Source: Dechloromonas hortensis
GTDB lineage: Bacteria; Pseudomonadota; Gammaproteobacteria; Burkholderiales; Rhodocyclaceae
Length of the DNA: 64,000 nt
Direction of reading: 5' to 3'
NCBI RefSeq assembly: GCF_009469765.1
Contig: NZ_SSSQ01000002.1
Span: 310,001-374,000, forward strand
Part shown: positions 8,645-16,632 of the stretch, one piece after another
How positions within the stretch are numbered: the stretch's first letter is position 1
Layout: each line of letters begins with the position of its first letter
Translations under genes and position numbers: made by a program
Notes under the pieces: model-generated
The model's input: the letters and a program-made list of their open reading frames with translations, nothing else
Told to the model about the DNA's origin: nothing
Database searches by the model: none

Positions 8645-9652
8645 TCAGTGCAATGTGCCCCGTTCCGGCTGGCTGCTGCGGGTGCGCTTGATCTGGTACA
8701 TCCGCTGATCGGCAATTTCGAGCAGATGCTCGATCTGCTCGCCATCGCCCGGAAACTGCGCGGCGCCGATACTGGCCCGCAGGGAGAGATTGGTATTGTC
8801 GAACGAGAAAGGTGGCGCGATCGCCACCTGGAGACGCTGTACTGCCTTTTCCACGCCATCGGGGGCATCGACCGGTGCCAGAACCACTGCGAATTCATCG
8901 CCGCCCAGCCGGGCAACCAGATCGGACTGGCGGGACTCCCGCTTGATGCGCTGGGCAAACTCTTTCAGTACCGCATCCCCGGCGCGATGCCCGTAGGTGT
9001 CGTTGATCTGCTTCAGGCCATCCATGTCGATCATCAGCAGCCCGGCCGCGCGTTGTTCGCGCGTGCTGCGCAGGAGTACGTTGCGCAAGCGATCCATGAA
9101 CAGCGAACGATTGGCCAGGTTGGTCAGGCTGTCATGCGTCGCCTGGTGGAACAGATCGTTGTCCGCGTACTTGGTCGCAAAGTACATCGAGGCGCCAACC
9201 ACCTCGGTCAGCAGGGAGAGGAGTTCTTCGTCCGCTTTCTTGAAGCCGTTCGGGATCGCCGAGACTGCCTTGAGGACGCCAACCGTCGCGCCCTGGTGCT
9301 TGAGCGGCCAGACGCTCATCGAGCGCAAGCCGACCTTGCGGCAGGCCTCCCGGTCCACGCGGGGATCGGTCTCGGAATCGTCGCAGCGCAGGAATTTTCC
9401 GGTACGTATGCACTCACCGGACAGGCTGTTTGCCTGCTTGAGGCGCAGGCCAAGATGCGGCTTGGCCAGGCCCGAGGCGGCGCGATAGACCATCTCGTCT
9501 CCCTCGGCCAGTTCGATGATGGCGCCATCCACACCAATCAGCGTCAAGGTGCGCTCGACCACCAGGGCCATGACCTCACCCAGGTCGAAGCCGAGTTTGC
9601 TGATCTCGGTTTGAATTTCTATGATCTTGAGAAGCTGGGTCTTGCTCGGCAT
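8645..9652 (-). CDS. GAF-GGDEF diguanylate cyclase
   Basis: A 335-residue cytoplasmic protein. Residues about 20-155 form a GAF domain (LTLIGVDGAIIEL, SVWPLKHQGATVGVLKAVS), which may sense a small ligand or redox state. The rest is a GGDEF domain with an intact RLGGDEF signature and the typical DSLTNLANRSLFMDRL and DMDGLKQINDTYGHRAGD blocks. It is predicted to make cyclic di-GMP from two GTP. No RxxD inhibitory site is obvious five residues before GGDEF. A 14-bp palindrome (8623-8636) lies just beyond the stop but lacks a T-run. Confidence 0.92.
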   Translation of the reverse strand: MPSKTQLLKIIEIQTEISKLGFDLGEVMALVVERTLTLIGVDGAIIELAEGDEMVYRAASGLAKPHLGLRLKQANSLSGECIRTGKFLRCDDSETDPRVDREACRKVGLRSMSVWPLKHQGATVGVLKAVSAIPNGFKKADEELLSLLTEVVGASMYFATKYADNDLFHQATHDSLTNLANRSLFMDRLRNVLLRSTREQRAAGLLMIDMDGLKQINDTYGHRAGDAVLKEFAQRIKRESRQSDLVARLGGDEFAVVLAPVDAPDGVEKAVQRLQVAIAPPFSFDNTNLSLRASIGAAQFPGDGEQIEHLLEIADQRMYQIKRTRSSQPERGTLH

Positions 9653-9888
9653 GGCATCCCCCCGATGCGTTAGCGGCTTATGTGAGTAAGACTTTCATTT
9701 TAGCCTTTGGCTATGCCTTTGGTGATAATTCGCGCTTCAATGCAGATATTGCATTCATCCAGTTGATCATGCTTGCCGGAGGGGGCGGCAATTGATACTT
9801 CCAGGCAACATCCGCTTACAACTGGCGGTCAGTCCGCGCTGGCGTTCGGGCGTTATTTAGCTATCGACGCTTTGTGATCGGAACTGCA

Positions 9889-10017
9889 ATGAAAAAGATC
9901 TTCACCGCCCTCCTGCTCGCCCTGACTGTGGTCAGCCTGAGTGGCTGCTTCCCGGTTTTCATTCCGGTCGGGGATCATCACCATCATCGTGACCGGGGCC
10001 ATCACCGGGGCTGGTAA
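9889..10017 (+). CDS. Small His-rich lipoprotein (42 aa)
   Basis: The frame starts at ATG and encodes MKKIFTALLLALTVVSLSGC, a clear lipoprotein signal with lipobox LSGC and Cys at 20. The mature part is only 22 residues and carries HHHH and HHRGW clusters. It should sit on the inner leaflet of the outer membrane, and the His clusters suggest metal binding. No strong Shine-Dalgarno sequence is seen (GGAACTGC lies upstream). Small lipoproteins of this build occur widely but I do not recognise a named family. Confidence 0.7.
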   Translation: MKKIFTALLLALTVVSLSGCFPVFIPVGDHHHHRDRGHHRGW

Positions 10018-10141
10018 GGAGGACGCCGATCTTTGGCTAGAATGGCGGGCATGATCGGATCAGAACTCGTGCCCAAGCCCAAGAGCAGGGAAAACTCCGT
10101 CCCGCCTAGCCGGACCGGCCGGAAAACACTTGAGTTGGGCG

Positions 10142-10324
10142 ATGTCGGATAAGCGCTGCAACCGCTGCCGGTATTACTGGATCACCTTCGACCCGATCTT
10201 CCGCTACGGTTGCCGGGCGCTGGATTTCAAGAGCCGGCGCCTGCCCGAGCGCGATGTCATCGAATCCTCAGGGCAGCCCTGCCATTTCTTCCAGCCCAAG
10301 CTGAAGTCGCCAGCCGGGCGTTAG
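10142..10324 (+). CDS. Small Cys-containing conserved protein (60 aa)
   Basis: A 60-residue protein with C6-x2-C9, C24 and C47, and the striking block RYYWITFDPIFRYGCRALDFKS. The four cysteines could bind zinc or an iron-sulfur cluster. The sequence looks like a compact, conserved uncharacterised protein of betaproteobacteria, recalled rather than checked. A TTG four codons upstream is possible, but the ATG gives the cleaner N-terminus. Its stop codon overlaps the convergent bacteriohemerythrin stop by four bases. Confidence 0.72.
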   Translation: MSDKRCNRCRYYWITFDPIFRYGCRALDFKSRRLPERDVIESSGQPCHFFQPKLKSPAGR

Positions 10325-10713
10325 CGGACGGGCATCGTCCGCAGGCAGGCGACGTAGGATTTGTCGCTGACACCGATGTGCTCGACCAGCCATTTCTGGA
10401 CGAGATGGATGATCGTCAGGCTGACATCCTGGCGTACCGCCTGTTCTTCCAGTTGCGCCAGATGGGCGGAGAAGGCGCGATGCTCCGCGATATGCTGCTC
10501 CAGGTCGGGGTAGCCGTGCAGCCGCATCAGGGCTTCTTCGACGACGAAATGAGTGCGCGTGAAGTGGCTGAGTTCGTTCAGCGCAAAGTACACGACGGAC
10601 CAGTTGTCGCCCCCTTTGACCACGCCCTGGAGCTTTTCAAGAATTTCGAACAGGGTTTCGTGCTGTTCGTCGATTTCCTGAATTCCTGTCAGAAGTTCAG
10701 CAGTCAAGCCCAT
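10321..10713 (-). CDS. Bacteriohemerythrin
   Basis: A 130-residue four-helix oxygen-binding protein. Iron-ligand motifs are in order: EIDEQHETLF, HFVVEEALMRLHGYP, QHIAEHRAF, and a final VEHIGVSDKSY. These cover the five His and two carboxylate ligands of the diiron site. The length is normal for a single-domain bacteriohemerythrin. Such proteins bind O2 reversibly and may deliver or buffer it in microaerobic cells. That suits an organism with nitrogenase accessory genes. Confidence 0.93.
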   Translation of the reverse strand: MGLTAELLTGIQEIDEQHETLFEILEKLQGVVKGGDNWSVVYFALNELSHFTRTHFVVEEALMRLHGYPDLEQHIAEHRAFSAHLAQLEEQAVRQDVSLTIIHLVQKWLVEHIGVSDKSYVACLRTMPVR

Positions 10714-10796
10714 GGCGTGCGATCCAAGCGAAAAAGCGATTGTAGCGCGCGTTGTCGGGCGCTTTGTCGGTCAGTCGCGAATATCCCGGCCTCGGC

Positions 10797-12053
10797 TCAA
10801 GGCTTGCGCAGCGCCAGCCCCGAGCTGCCGACGGCTTTCCAGAACTGTTCCAGCGTCGCCAGCAGCAGCGGCGAACTGGCGACCGGGTAGCTGCCGTAAA
10901 GGGCAATGACCAGCCGGCGGTCGAAGTCGACGTACAGACTGGTGCCGTGCGGGCCGATCAGCGCAGCCCGGTTGTTTTCGCCACCGAGGTGGATGAAGCC
11001 GTAGCGCGCCTCGCTGCCTTTGGCGAGACCGGGAATTTCCGGGCTACGCAGGCCGGTCGAGGCGGTCAGGGTTTCGGTGAACCAGCCGGGGATGCGGCTG
11101 CGCTGGCGCGTGTGGCGGGCTTCGAGCAGGACGTTGCCGAGGCGGCCGAAATCGCGCAGCGACAGGGCCAGGCCGTCGGCCAGTTCGACGCCTTGCGGGT
11201 CGGTCAGCCAGAGGACCGGATGTTCCGGTTTCAGGCGGCTCTGCAATTGTTCGCAAAAGAGGCGGGAGAGCGGTGTCGCGTTGCTCTCGGCGAGCAGCCA
11301 GGCGAGCAGGTCGTCGTCCGGGCTGCCGGCGCCGGGGAGGTCGATCTTGTCCGGCAGCGCGTTCCAGCGGCCGGGCTGGCTCAGCCAGGGGCGCATGCCC
11401 TCGCTGGCATTGCTGGCGGTCCAGCCGCCGGCCTGGCGCCAGCCGGCGATCTCGTCGGCGCTCCAATTGTGGCCTTCCTCGTTTTCGAGCAGGCGCTGGA
11501 CGGACAGCTTGCGGATGCCGGGCTGGCTGCTCAGGCTCGGCAGATAGCGATTGAGCGGGCGGTCGGCGGCAAGCTTGCCCTGGCCGATGGCGATGGCGCC
11601 GAGCAGGTTGAGCAGCGGCCGTGTCGCCTGCTGGAGCAGACGCGGCTCGTCGGCGCGCAGGCCGTTGCGGTAGCGCTCGGCGATGATGCGGCCGTTTTGC
11701 AGTATCAGTACGCCGTCCGCCTGCAGCCGGCTGTCGAGCAGGAAGGCCAGGTCGCGTTCGCGGCCGTCGCTCGGGTCGGTGGCCTTGGCGGCAGCGAGGT
11801 CGAGCTGGCGGTTGGCCGGGCGCAGGGCTTCGCCGTCGGCTTCCGGCTGACGACGCAGGGCGGACATGAAGAGGTGGGCGGCGGGCAGTGTCAGGCGCAG
11901 GTTTTCGTCGTTCAACCAGTTGCTTTTGTTGATCCAGCGACCGAGTTTTTGCGGGCCGCTCGCCACTTTCTCGAACTGGCAGGCCGGCGCCGCTGCCGGG
12001 GCGGCGGCCGGCAGGGCGAATAACAGCGTCAGGACGGTCAGCCGGCGCATCAT
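10797..12053 (-). CDS. Beta-lactamase-fold (serine hydrolase-like) protein, probably inactive
   Basis: A 418-residue exported protein with a signal peptide (Ala-rich, first ~22 residues). The body follows the 6-aminohexanoate-dimer hydrolase/class C beta-lactamase layout: DGVLILQNGRIIAERY, GAIAIGQGKLAADRPLNRYLP, LSLRDFGRLGNVLL and YGFIHLGGENN. Where active relatives have the nucleophile motif SxxK, this protein reads QATR, so both catalytic Ser and Lys are missing. It may be a binding protein rather than an enzyme. It is the last gene of the five-gene antiporter operon, and its ATG overlaps the ligase stop by four bases. Confidence 0.78.
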   Translation of the reverse strand: MMRRLTVLTLLFALPAAAPAAAPACQFEKVASGPQKLGRWINKSNWLNDENLRLTLPAAHLFMSALRRQPEADGEALRPANRQLDLAAAKATDPSDGRERDLAFLLDSRLQADGVLILQNGRIIAERYRNGLRADEPRLLQQATRPLLNLLGAIAIGQGKLAADRPLNRYLPSLSSQPGIRKLSVQRLLENEEGHNWSADEIAGWRQAGGWTASNASEGMRPWLSQPGRWNALPDKIDLPGAGSPDDDLLAWLLAESNATPLSRLFCEQLQSRLKPEHPVLWLTDPQGVELADGLALSLRDFGRLGNVLLEARHTRQRSRIPGWFTETLTASTGLRSPEIPGLAKGSEARYGFIHLGGENNRAALIGPHGTSLYVDFDRRLVIALYGSYPVASSPLLLATLEQFWKAVGSSGLALRKP

Positions 12054-13204
12054 CGAATGTTCTCCCAGGATTTGTCGGATGAGCGCGGCATCAGTCGTTC
12101 GCAGGCGTCGCGCACCACGTCGTTCAGGTTGTTGTGTTGGGCATGGCGGCGCCGCAGCCAGGCGGCGTCGCCTGCTTCATCGCTGACGATCGGGCGCAGC
12201 GCATTGAGCCAGTGTTCGCAGCCGAGCTGGCGGGCATCGTCGCTCAGGGTGTCGAGCAGGTCGAGCAGGCTTTGCCGCAGCGGCACCTGGCTTGGTCCGG
12301 CCGGATCGGCCAGCACCGCATCCATGCCGTAGCGGCAGGCCTGGAACTTGTTGGCGCGGGCGACGTAAACCTGTTTCGCTGCCTGCAATTCGGGCCGGGT
12401 GCGCAGCAGCCAGCAACTCAGCGACTGGGCCAGTGCGGCGAGCGAGGCGGCCTGTTCGATGGCGAGCGGGGTGTCGCAGACGCGGATTTCGACGGTGCCG
12501 AATTCCGGTTTCGGCCGGACATCCCAGTACAGATCCTTGATGCTGCTGGCGATGCCACAGGCCTGCAGAAAGCTGAAGTGCTCGATGAAGGCCGCCCAGT
12601 CGGCCAGCGGTGGGCACTGGCCGCTTAGCGGAAAGGCCGAGACGGCGTTGAGGCGGGCCGACTGGAAGAAGCTGTCGACGCCATCGACATAGGGTGAGGC
12701 GGCGGAGAGGGCGATGAAGGCCGGGACGTAGACGCCGAGCGCCTGGGTCAGCCAGATCGCGTCGTCGGCCGAAGTGACGCCGACGTGGATGTGCTGGCCG
12801 AAGACCGTGAATTGCTTGGCCAGGTAGCCATAGCGCTGGTACAGCGCCTCGAAGCGGTCGCCCGGACAGATGCGGCGCTCCGGCCAGTGATGGAAAGGGT
12901 GGGTGCCGCCGCCGCAGATCGCGATGTTGTTGCGGTCGGCGTGAAGGCGCAGGGTGTCGCGCAGGCCGGCCAGGTCGGCGGCGATGCCATCGACCGTGGC
13001 CTGCGGCTGGGTGCTGACTTCGATCATGCTTTCGGTGATTTCGAGCTTGATCTCGCCGTAGCGGCCGTCGTAGTCGAGACTGCCGATCAGGTCGGTGGCG
13101 CCGCGCACCAGGTTGAAGTCGCGCCGGGAAACCAGTTGCAGTTCCAGTTCGACGCCGAGCGTCAGCGGTGCGCTGTGCTTGAATTCGCCGATCGCCTGCG
13201 TCAT
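12050..13204 (-). CDS. YbdK-type carboxylate-amine ligase (glutamate-cysteine ligase family 2)
   Basis: A 384-residue member of the GCS2/YbdK family, which forms an amide or gamma-glutamyl bond using ATP. Family blocks seen: LTLGVELELQLV near the N-terminus, with metal-binding acidic residues; EITESMIEVST; GGGTHPF; FGQHIHVGV; and EIRVCDTPL. The native substrate pair is not known for most YbdK proteins; weak glutamate-cysteine ligase activity has been shown for E. coli YbdK. The gene is flanked in the same operon by an antiporter and, further upstream, a class I glutamine amidotransferase-like hydrolase. That suggests synthesis and turnover of a gamma-glutamyl-type metabolite. Confidence 0.88.
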   Translation of the reverse strand: MTQAIGEFKHSAPLTLGVELELQLVSRRDFNLVRGATDLIGSLDYDGRYGEIKLEITESMIEVSTQPQATVDGIAADLAGLRDTLRLHADRNNIAICGGGTHPFHHWPERRICPGDRFEALYQRYGYLAKQFTVFGQHIHVGVTSADDAIWLTQALGVYVPAFIALSAASPYVDGVDSFFQSARLNAVSAFPLSGQCPPLADWAAFIEHFSFLQACGIASSIKDLYWDVRPKPEFGTVEIRVCDTPLAIEQAASLAALAQSLSCWLLRTRPELQAAKQVYVARANKFQACRYGMDAVLADPAGPSQVPLRQSLLDLLDTLSDDARQLGCEHWLNALRPIVSDEAGDAAWLRRRHAQHNNLNDVVRDACERLMPRSSDKSWENIR

Positions 13205-14463
13205 GCGATACCTCCTGCTTGTGTCGTTGTCGTCTCGCACTCGCCGGAACGGCGCAGCGCCATCTGGCACAGGGCGGGGCCGGCCAGTTCCATGATGGCG
13301 GCGGCGAACAGCGGCAAGGCCAGCGCCGAGCGGCCGATTTCCGGGTAGAGGGCGGCGATTTCGTAAGCCATGAAGACGGCGGTGGCCGACAGCGGCTGGA
13401 TGCCGAGGCCGACCAGCAGGCGCTTGGGCAGGGGCAGGCTGCCACCCGACCAGGCCAGTGCCGCGCTCTTGGCGGCGGCGCGGACGACGAGCAGGCCGAG
13501 CGCCTGGAGGCCGGTCAGCCAGGTGAATTCCTGCCAGGGCAACGAGGCGCCGACGATGACGAAGAGAATGATGGCGAGCAGCCAGTGGCCTTCCGGCAGG
13601 CTGGTGTAGCGCAGTACCTGCTGGCGGTCGCCGGCGGCGAGCAGGATGCCCATCAGGAACAGGCTGAGGAAGACCGGCACGGCCAGCATGCGGGCCAGGC
13701 CGACGGCAAGCAGGGCGCTGGCGACCAGCACGAAGACCTGGGCCAGCGAGCCCTTGGGCAGGCGGCGGGCGATGACGATGGCGGTCCGGGCGCCCAGCCA
13801 GCCGATCAGTAGGCCGCCGCCGGCCACCCAGAGCGGATGGGTGGCGGCATTCAGCCAGTCGGTGCTGTGTTCGGCATGGATGATGCCGAGGACCAGCGTG
13901 AAGGCGACGAAGGAAGCGGCCGAACTGAGTGCGGTGTGCAGCATGATGCGGTCGCTGACCAGCCCCTGCGCCTTGCCGTCCTCGATGGCGAGCAGCACGA
14001 CACTGGGCGCCGAGGCCATGGTCACGGCAGCCGTCGCCGCCGCCCAGCCCGGACTCATGCCGATCAGCCAGAAGGCAAAGGCAAAGATCAGCGCAAAGGA
14101 CAGGGTGATGTCGCTCAAGGTGGCGCGCAGCAATTCCGGGTTGCGGAACAGCCAGCCGAGATCGAGCCGACGCCCGACTTCCATCATCAGCAGGCCGAGT
14201 GCGGCATCGGCCAGTGGCCGCGCCTGGGCCAGCGCCTCGAAGCTGATCCAGCCGAGCAGGGTCGGGCCGAACAGCGTGCCGGCCAGCACGTAGCCGACCA
14301 CCTTCGGCCAGCCGGCGCGGGCGTGCAGCCATTCGCCGAGCAGCAGGCCGACGACCAGCAGCAGGCTGAACAGGGCCAGCGAATCGAGCTGCTCGGGGAA
14401 GGGGGGCAGGAAGAGCAGGCGCTCAAGCAGCGCTTCCCACGCCGTCCGCAGGGTCTCAAGCAT
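13201..14463 (-). CDS. CPA2-family cation/proton antiporter (Kef-type membrane domain)
   Basis: A 420-residue inner-membrane protein with about 12 helices and no C-terminal RCK/TrkA-N domain. Diagnostic segments are GWPKVVGYVLAGTLFGP (first repeat), LGLLMMEVGRRLDL (equivalent of the FxxGLE-type segment), and LGIQPLSATAVFMAYEIAALYP near the end. Such domains exchange K+ or Na+ for H+. Its ATG-side neighbour is the amidotransferase, 48 bp upstream. Its stop overlaps the YbdK start by four bases, so translation is coupled. It is the second of two antiporters in this operon. Confidence 0.86.
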   Translation of the reverse strand: MLETLRTAWEALLERLLFLPPFPEQLDSLALFSLLLVVGLLLGEWLHARAGWPKVVGYVLAGTLFGPTLLGWISFEALAQARPLADAALGLLMMEVGRRLDLGWLFRNPELLRATLSDITLSFALIFAFAFWLIGMSPGWAAATAAVTMASAPSVVLLAIEDGKAQGLVSDRIMLHTALSSAASFVAFTLVLGIIHAEHSTDWLNAATHPLWVAGGGLLIGWLGARTAIVIARRLPKGSLAQVFVLVASALLAVGLARMLAVPVFLSLFLMGILLAAGDRQQVLRYTSLPEGHWLLAIILFVIVGASLPWQEFTWLTGLQALGLLVVRAAAKSAALAWSGGSLPLPKRLLVGLGIQPLSATAVFMAYEIAALYPEIGRSALALPLFAAAIMELAGPALCQMALRRSGECETTTTQAGGIA

Positions 14464-14492
14464 TTTTGCCCTTTTTCGACAGTCGACCGCCG
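14464..14492 (-). repeat. Uptake-signal-like repeat, variant copy
   Basis: Core with one change (CGGCGGTCGAC; plus-strand GTCGACCGCCG, 14482-14492). On the minus strand it is followed by TGTCG, AAAAA, GGGC and AAAAA. It lies in the 48-bp gap between the amidotransferase and antiporter genes. Confidence 0.5.
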
Positions 14493-14511
14493 GCCTCGGC
14501 TTGTCCGGCCC

Positions 14512-15294
14512 TTACCAACGGCGGCCCCGGGCAGCGTTCAGGAATTCGTCGAGGATCGGCGTGCAGTCGAGCAGTTGCGGGCTGCCCGGCGGGTGGAACT
14601 CCGGGTGCCATTGCAGCCCGAGGACGTAGGGCTTGCCGTCGAGGCGAATGGCCTCGATCAAGCCGTCGCCGACGCTGCGCGCCTCGACCCGCAGGCCGCG
14701 GCCGAGGCTGCGGATGGCCTGGTGGTGGATGGAGACGACGCCGCCGCCGGTCTGCTCCGGGTAAAGCTTGCTCAGGCCGGAGGCGGCGTCCCACTCGATG
14801 GCGTGGGCGTATTTGTCGTAGTCGGCATGCAGGTGAATCGCCGGATTGTCGTACTGGGTCGGGATGTCCTGGTACAGCGTGCCGCCCAGTGCCACGTTGA
14901 TCAGTTGCAGGCCGCGGCAGATGCCGAGCACCGGCTTGCTAGCCTCCATGAACTCGTGCAGCAGTTCCATCTCGTAGGCATCGCGCAGACGGTCGCCGTT
15001 CCATTCGGCGTTGAGCGGCTCTTCGCCGTAGCTTTGCGGGCTGATGTCGGCGCCACCCTGCAGTACTAGGCCGTCGAGATACTGCGGGTAGTCGGAGAGA
15101 CGGATGCTGCTGCGATGGACGATGCCGTCGCCGCTGACCGAGGGAATCATCAGCACCATGACCTCGCGCGACATCACCCAGTGGGCGACCGACTGTTCCA
15201 GATAGTGCAGCGATTTCGACTGCAGGCCGGTGGCGCCGGGCTGCGGGTGGTAGATGCGGGCGGACAGGCCTATGCGCAGCGGTCGTCGACTCAT
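14512..15294 (-). CDS. Class I glutamine amidotransferase-like hydrolase (PuuD family)
   Basis: A 260-residue protein of the gamma-glutamyl-gamma-aminobutyrate hydrolase group. Nucleophile C126 lies in VLGICRGLQ, with H230 and E232 in LQWHPEF completing the triad. GLVLQGGADISP near residue 75 is the typical loop. PuuD relatives cleave gamma-glutamyl amides, so it could degrade the product of the YbdK ligase of the same operon (inference). Its ATG overlaps the stop of the upstream antiporter by four bases. Confidence 0.9.
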   Translation of the reverse strand: MSRRPLRIGLSARIYHPQPGATGLQSKSLHYLEQSVAHWVMSREVMVLMIPSVSGDGIVHRSSIRLSDYPQYLDGLVLQGGADISPQSYGEEPLNAEWNGDRLRDAYEMELLHEFMEASKPVLGICRGLQLINVALGGTLYQDIPTQYDNPAIHLHADYDKYAHAIEWDAASGLSKLYPEQTGGGVVSIHHQAIRSLGRGLRVEARSVGDGLIEAIRLDGKPYVLGLQWHPEFHPPGSPQLLDCTPILDEFLNAARGRRW

Positions 15295-16502
15295 GATGGC
15301 GTACCTCCTTGGGGGGCGGTTGCTGCGGGCGGCGGCATCAGCCGGCTGGCTTCGCCGAATCCCTTGATCGCTGTCTGAGTGGTCAGCGGTCCGAAGAGTT
15401 GCATGAGCAGGATGGCGGCGAGCAGGATGCCGGTCAGTTGTGGGTCGAGCCCGGCGTAGAGCATTTGCGTATTGGCCAGCAGGACCAGCGCGACGCTCGA
15501 CATCGGTTGCAGGCCGATGCCCATGAACGCCGCTTCGCGTTGCGTCAGGCCGATCTGGCGGGCGGCGGCGGAGCACGGCAGCCATTGCGCCAGGAAGCGG
15601 CAGAGCGCGATGCCCAGCGCCTCCAGCCAGTAGTCGCGCAGGTAGGCGATGTCGAGCGCGGCGCCGGCCAGCACGAAGGTGATGACGAGAAAGACCCGGG
15701 CATCGCTGGCAATGCGGATGGCGACGACTTTCTGCTCACGGTCGAGAGCGCGAACGAGAAAGCCGAAGATCAGCATCGGCAGGAAGACCGAGGTGTCGAG
15801 ATAAATCGCTGTGCCGACGCCGAAAACAATGCCGCCGAGAATCAGCAGATGCTGGTGTTCCGGCTGTTTTTCCAGGCGGCGGGCGCCGAGCAGGACGAGC
15901 GACGCGCCGCCGACGCCAATGCCGAGCGAGCCGGCAATGCTGCCCAGTGCTTCGGCCAGCCGCAGCAGCGGGCCGGCCTGAATGGTCTGGTCGAGAAAGG
16001 GCGTCATCAGCGCGATTGCGGCAAAGGCGATGCAGCCGTTGATGGCGACCAGCGTATAGAGCAGGCCGCTCTTCTCGCCCCGGGCGCCGACATCGCTGCA
16101 GGTGGCGATGGTGATGGCCGGCGAGGTGGCGAGCAAAAGGGCGGCGGCGAACAGCGCGTCGCCGGCGGTGAACCCCCAGTAAAGCAGCAAAAGCAGCACG
16201 CCCAGGCCGGTGCTCAGCGCCACCAGTGTGCCGGCCGCCAGACGTTTCAGGCCGACCTGGCGCGGTGTGCGCGGCACCAGGTAACCGAGTTCGAAGAGAA
16301 TCAGGCCGAGCGCCAGGTCGATGAACAACTGGGCCGACTCGATATGCAGCGGGTCGATCCAGCCCAGGCCGCTTTGCCCGGTCAGCAGCCCGAACAGCAC
16401 ATAACCGGTGGTCCGTGGCAGGGCGGCGACCCGGCGCGCCAGTTCGCCGGCCGCCAGGCCACCGAGCAGAACCATGCCGAACAGTTGGATCGAATTGAGC
16501 AT
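15291..16502 (-). CDS. CPA2-family cation/proton antiporter (first gene of the operon)
   Basis: A 403-residue membrane protein with about 12 helices. Segments LPRTTGYVLFGLLTGQSGLGW, DLALGLILFELGYLVP and ATSPAITIATCSDVGARG are typical of KefB/C-like membrane domains. A last conserved segment is LTQREAAFMGIGLQPMSSVALVL. No cytosolic nucleotide-binding domain is present. It resembles the second antiporter of the operon in topology but is clearly diverged, so the two may form a heteromer or handle different ions. The start is chosen at the MLNSIQLF Met; the Shine-Dalgarno sequence is weak. It is divergent to a MarR gene. Confidence 0.85.
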   Translation of the reverse strand: MLNSIQLFGMVLLGGLAAGELARRVAALPRTTGYVLFGLLTGQSGLGWIDPLHIESAQLFIDLALGLILFELGYLVPRTPRQVGLKRLAAGTLVALSTGLGVLLLLLYWGFTAGDALFAAALLLATSPAITIATCSDVGARGEKSGLLYTLVAINGCIAFAAIALMTPFLDQTIQAGPLLRLAEALGSIAGSLGIGVGGASLVLLGARRLEKQPEHQHLLILGGIVFGVGTAIYLDTSVFLPMLIFGFLVRALDREQKVVAIRIASDARVFLVITFVLAGAALDIAYLRDYWLEALGIALCRFLAQWLPCSAAARQIGLTQREAAFMGIGLQPMSSVALVLLANTQMLYAGLDPQLTGILLAAILLMQLFGPLTTQTAIKGFGEASRLMPPPAATAPQGGTPS

Positions 16503-16551
16503 GCGTGAACGGGGCAGCGGCCCCGCGCCTCTCCTCTGTGAAAATTCCTGG

Positions 16552-16591
16552 ATTGTAAAAATCTGAAATTTAGTTTGATAAACAATATAAT
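16552..16591. promoter_or_regulatory. Divergent promoter region with possible MarR operator
   Basis: Minus strand: -35 TTATCA (16576-16581) and -10 TACAAT (16552-16557), 18 bp apart, facing the antiporter operon. Plus strand: TATAAT (16586-16591) facing the MarR gene. The short inverted repeat GTTTGATAAAC (16573-16583) covers the minus-strand -35 and lies just upstream of the plus-strand -10. The whole 40 bp is very AT-rich compared with its surroundings. MarR proteins usually bind such sites; the operator assignment is inference. Confidence 0.6.
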
Positions 16592-16632
16592 TTACGCCCC
16601 AAGGTTCGCGCAAGCCCAGTCTGGATATTCTC

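Noticed and set aside
13205..14332. Long minus-strand frame extending the YbdK ligase upstream
   Set aside because: It runs through the antiporter gene in another frame with Arg/Pro/Ala-rich nonsense sequence; the ligase starts at 13204.
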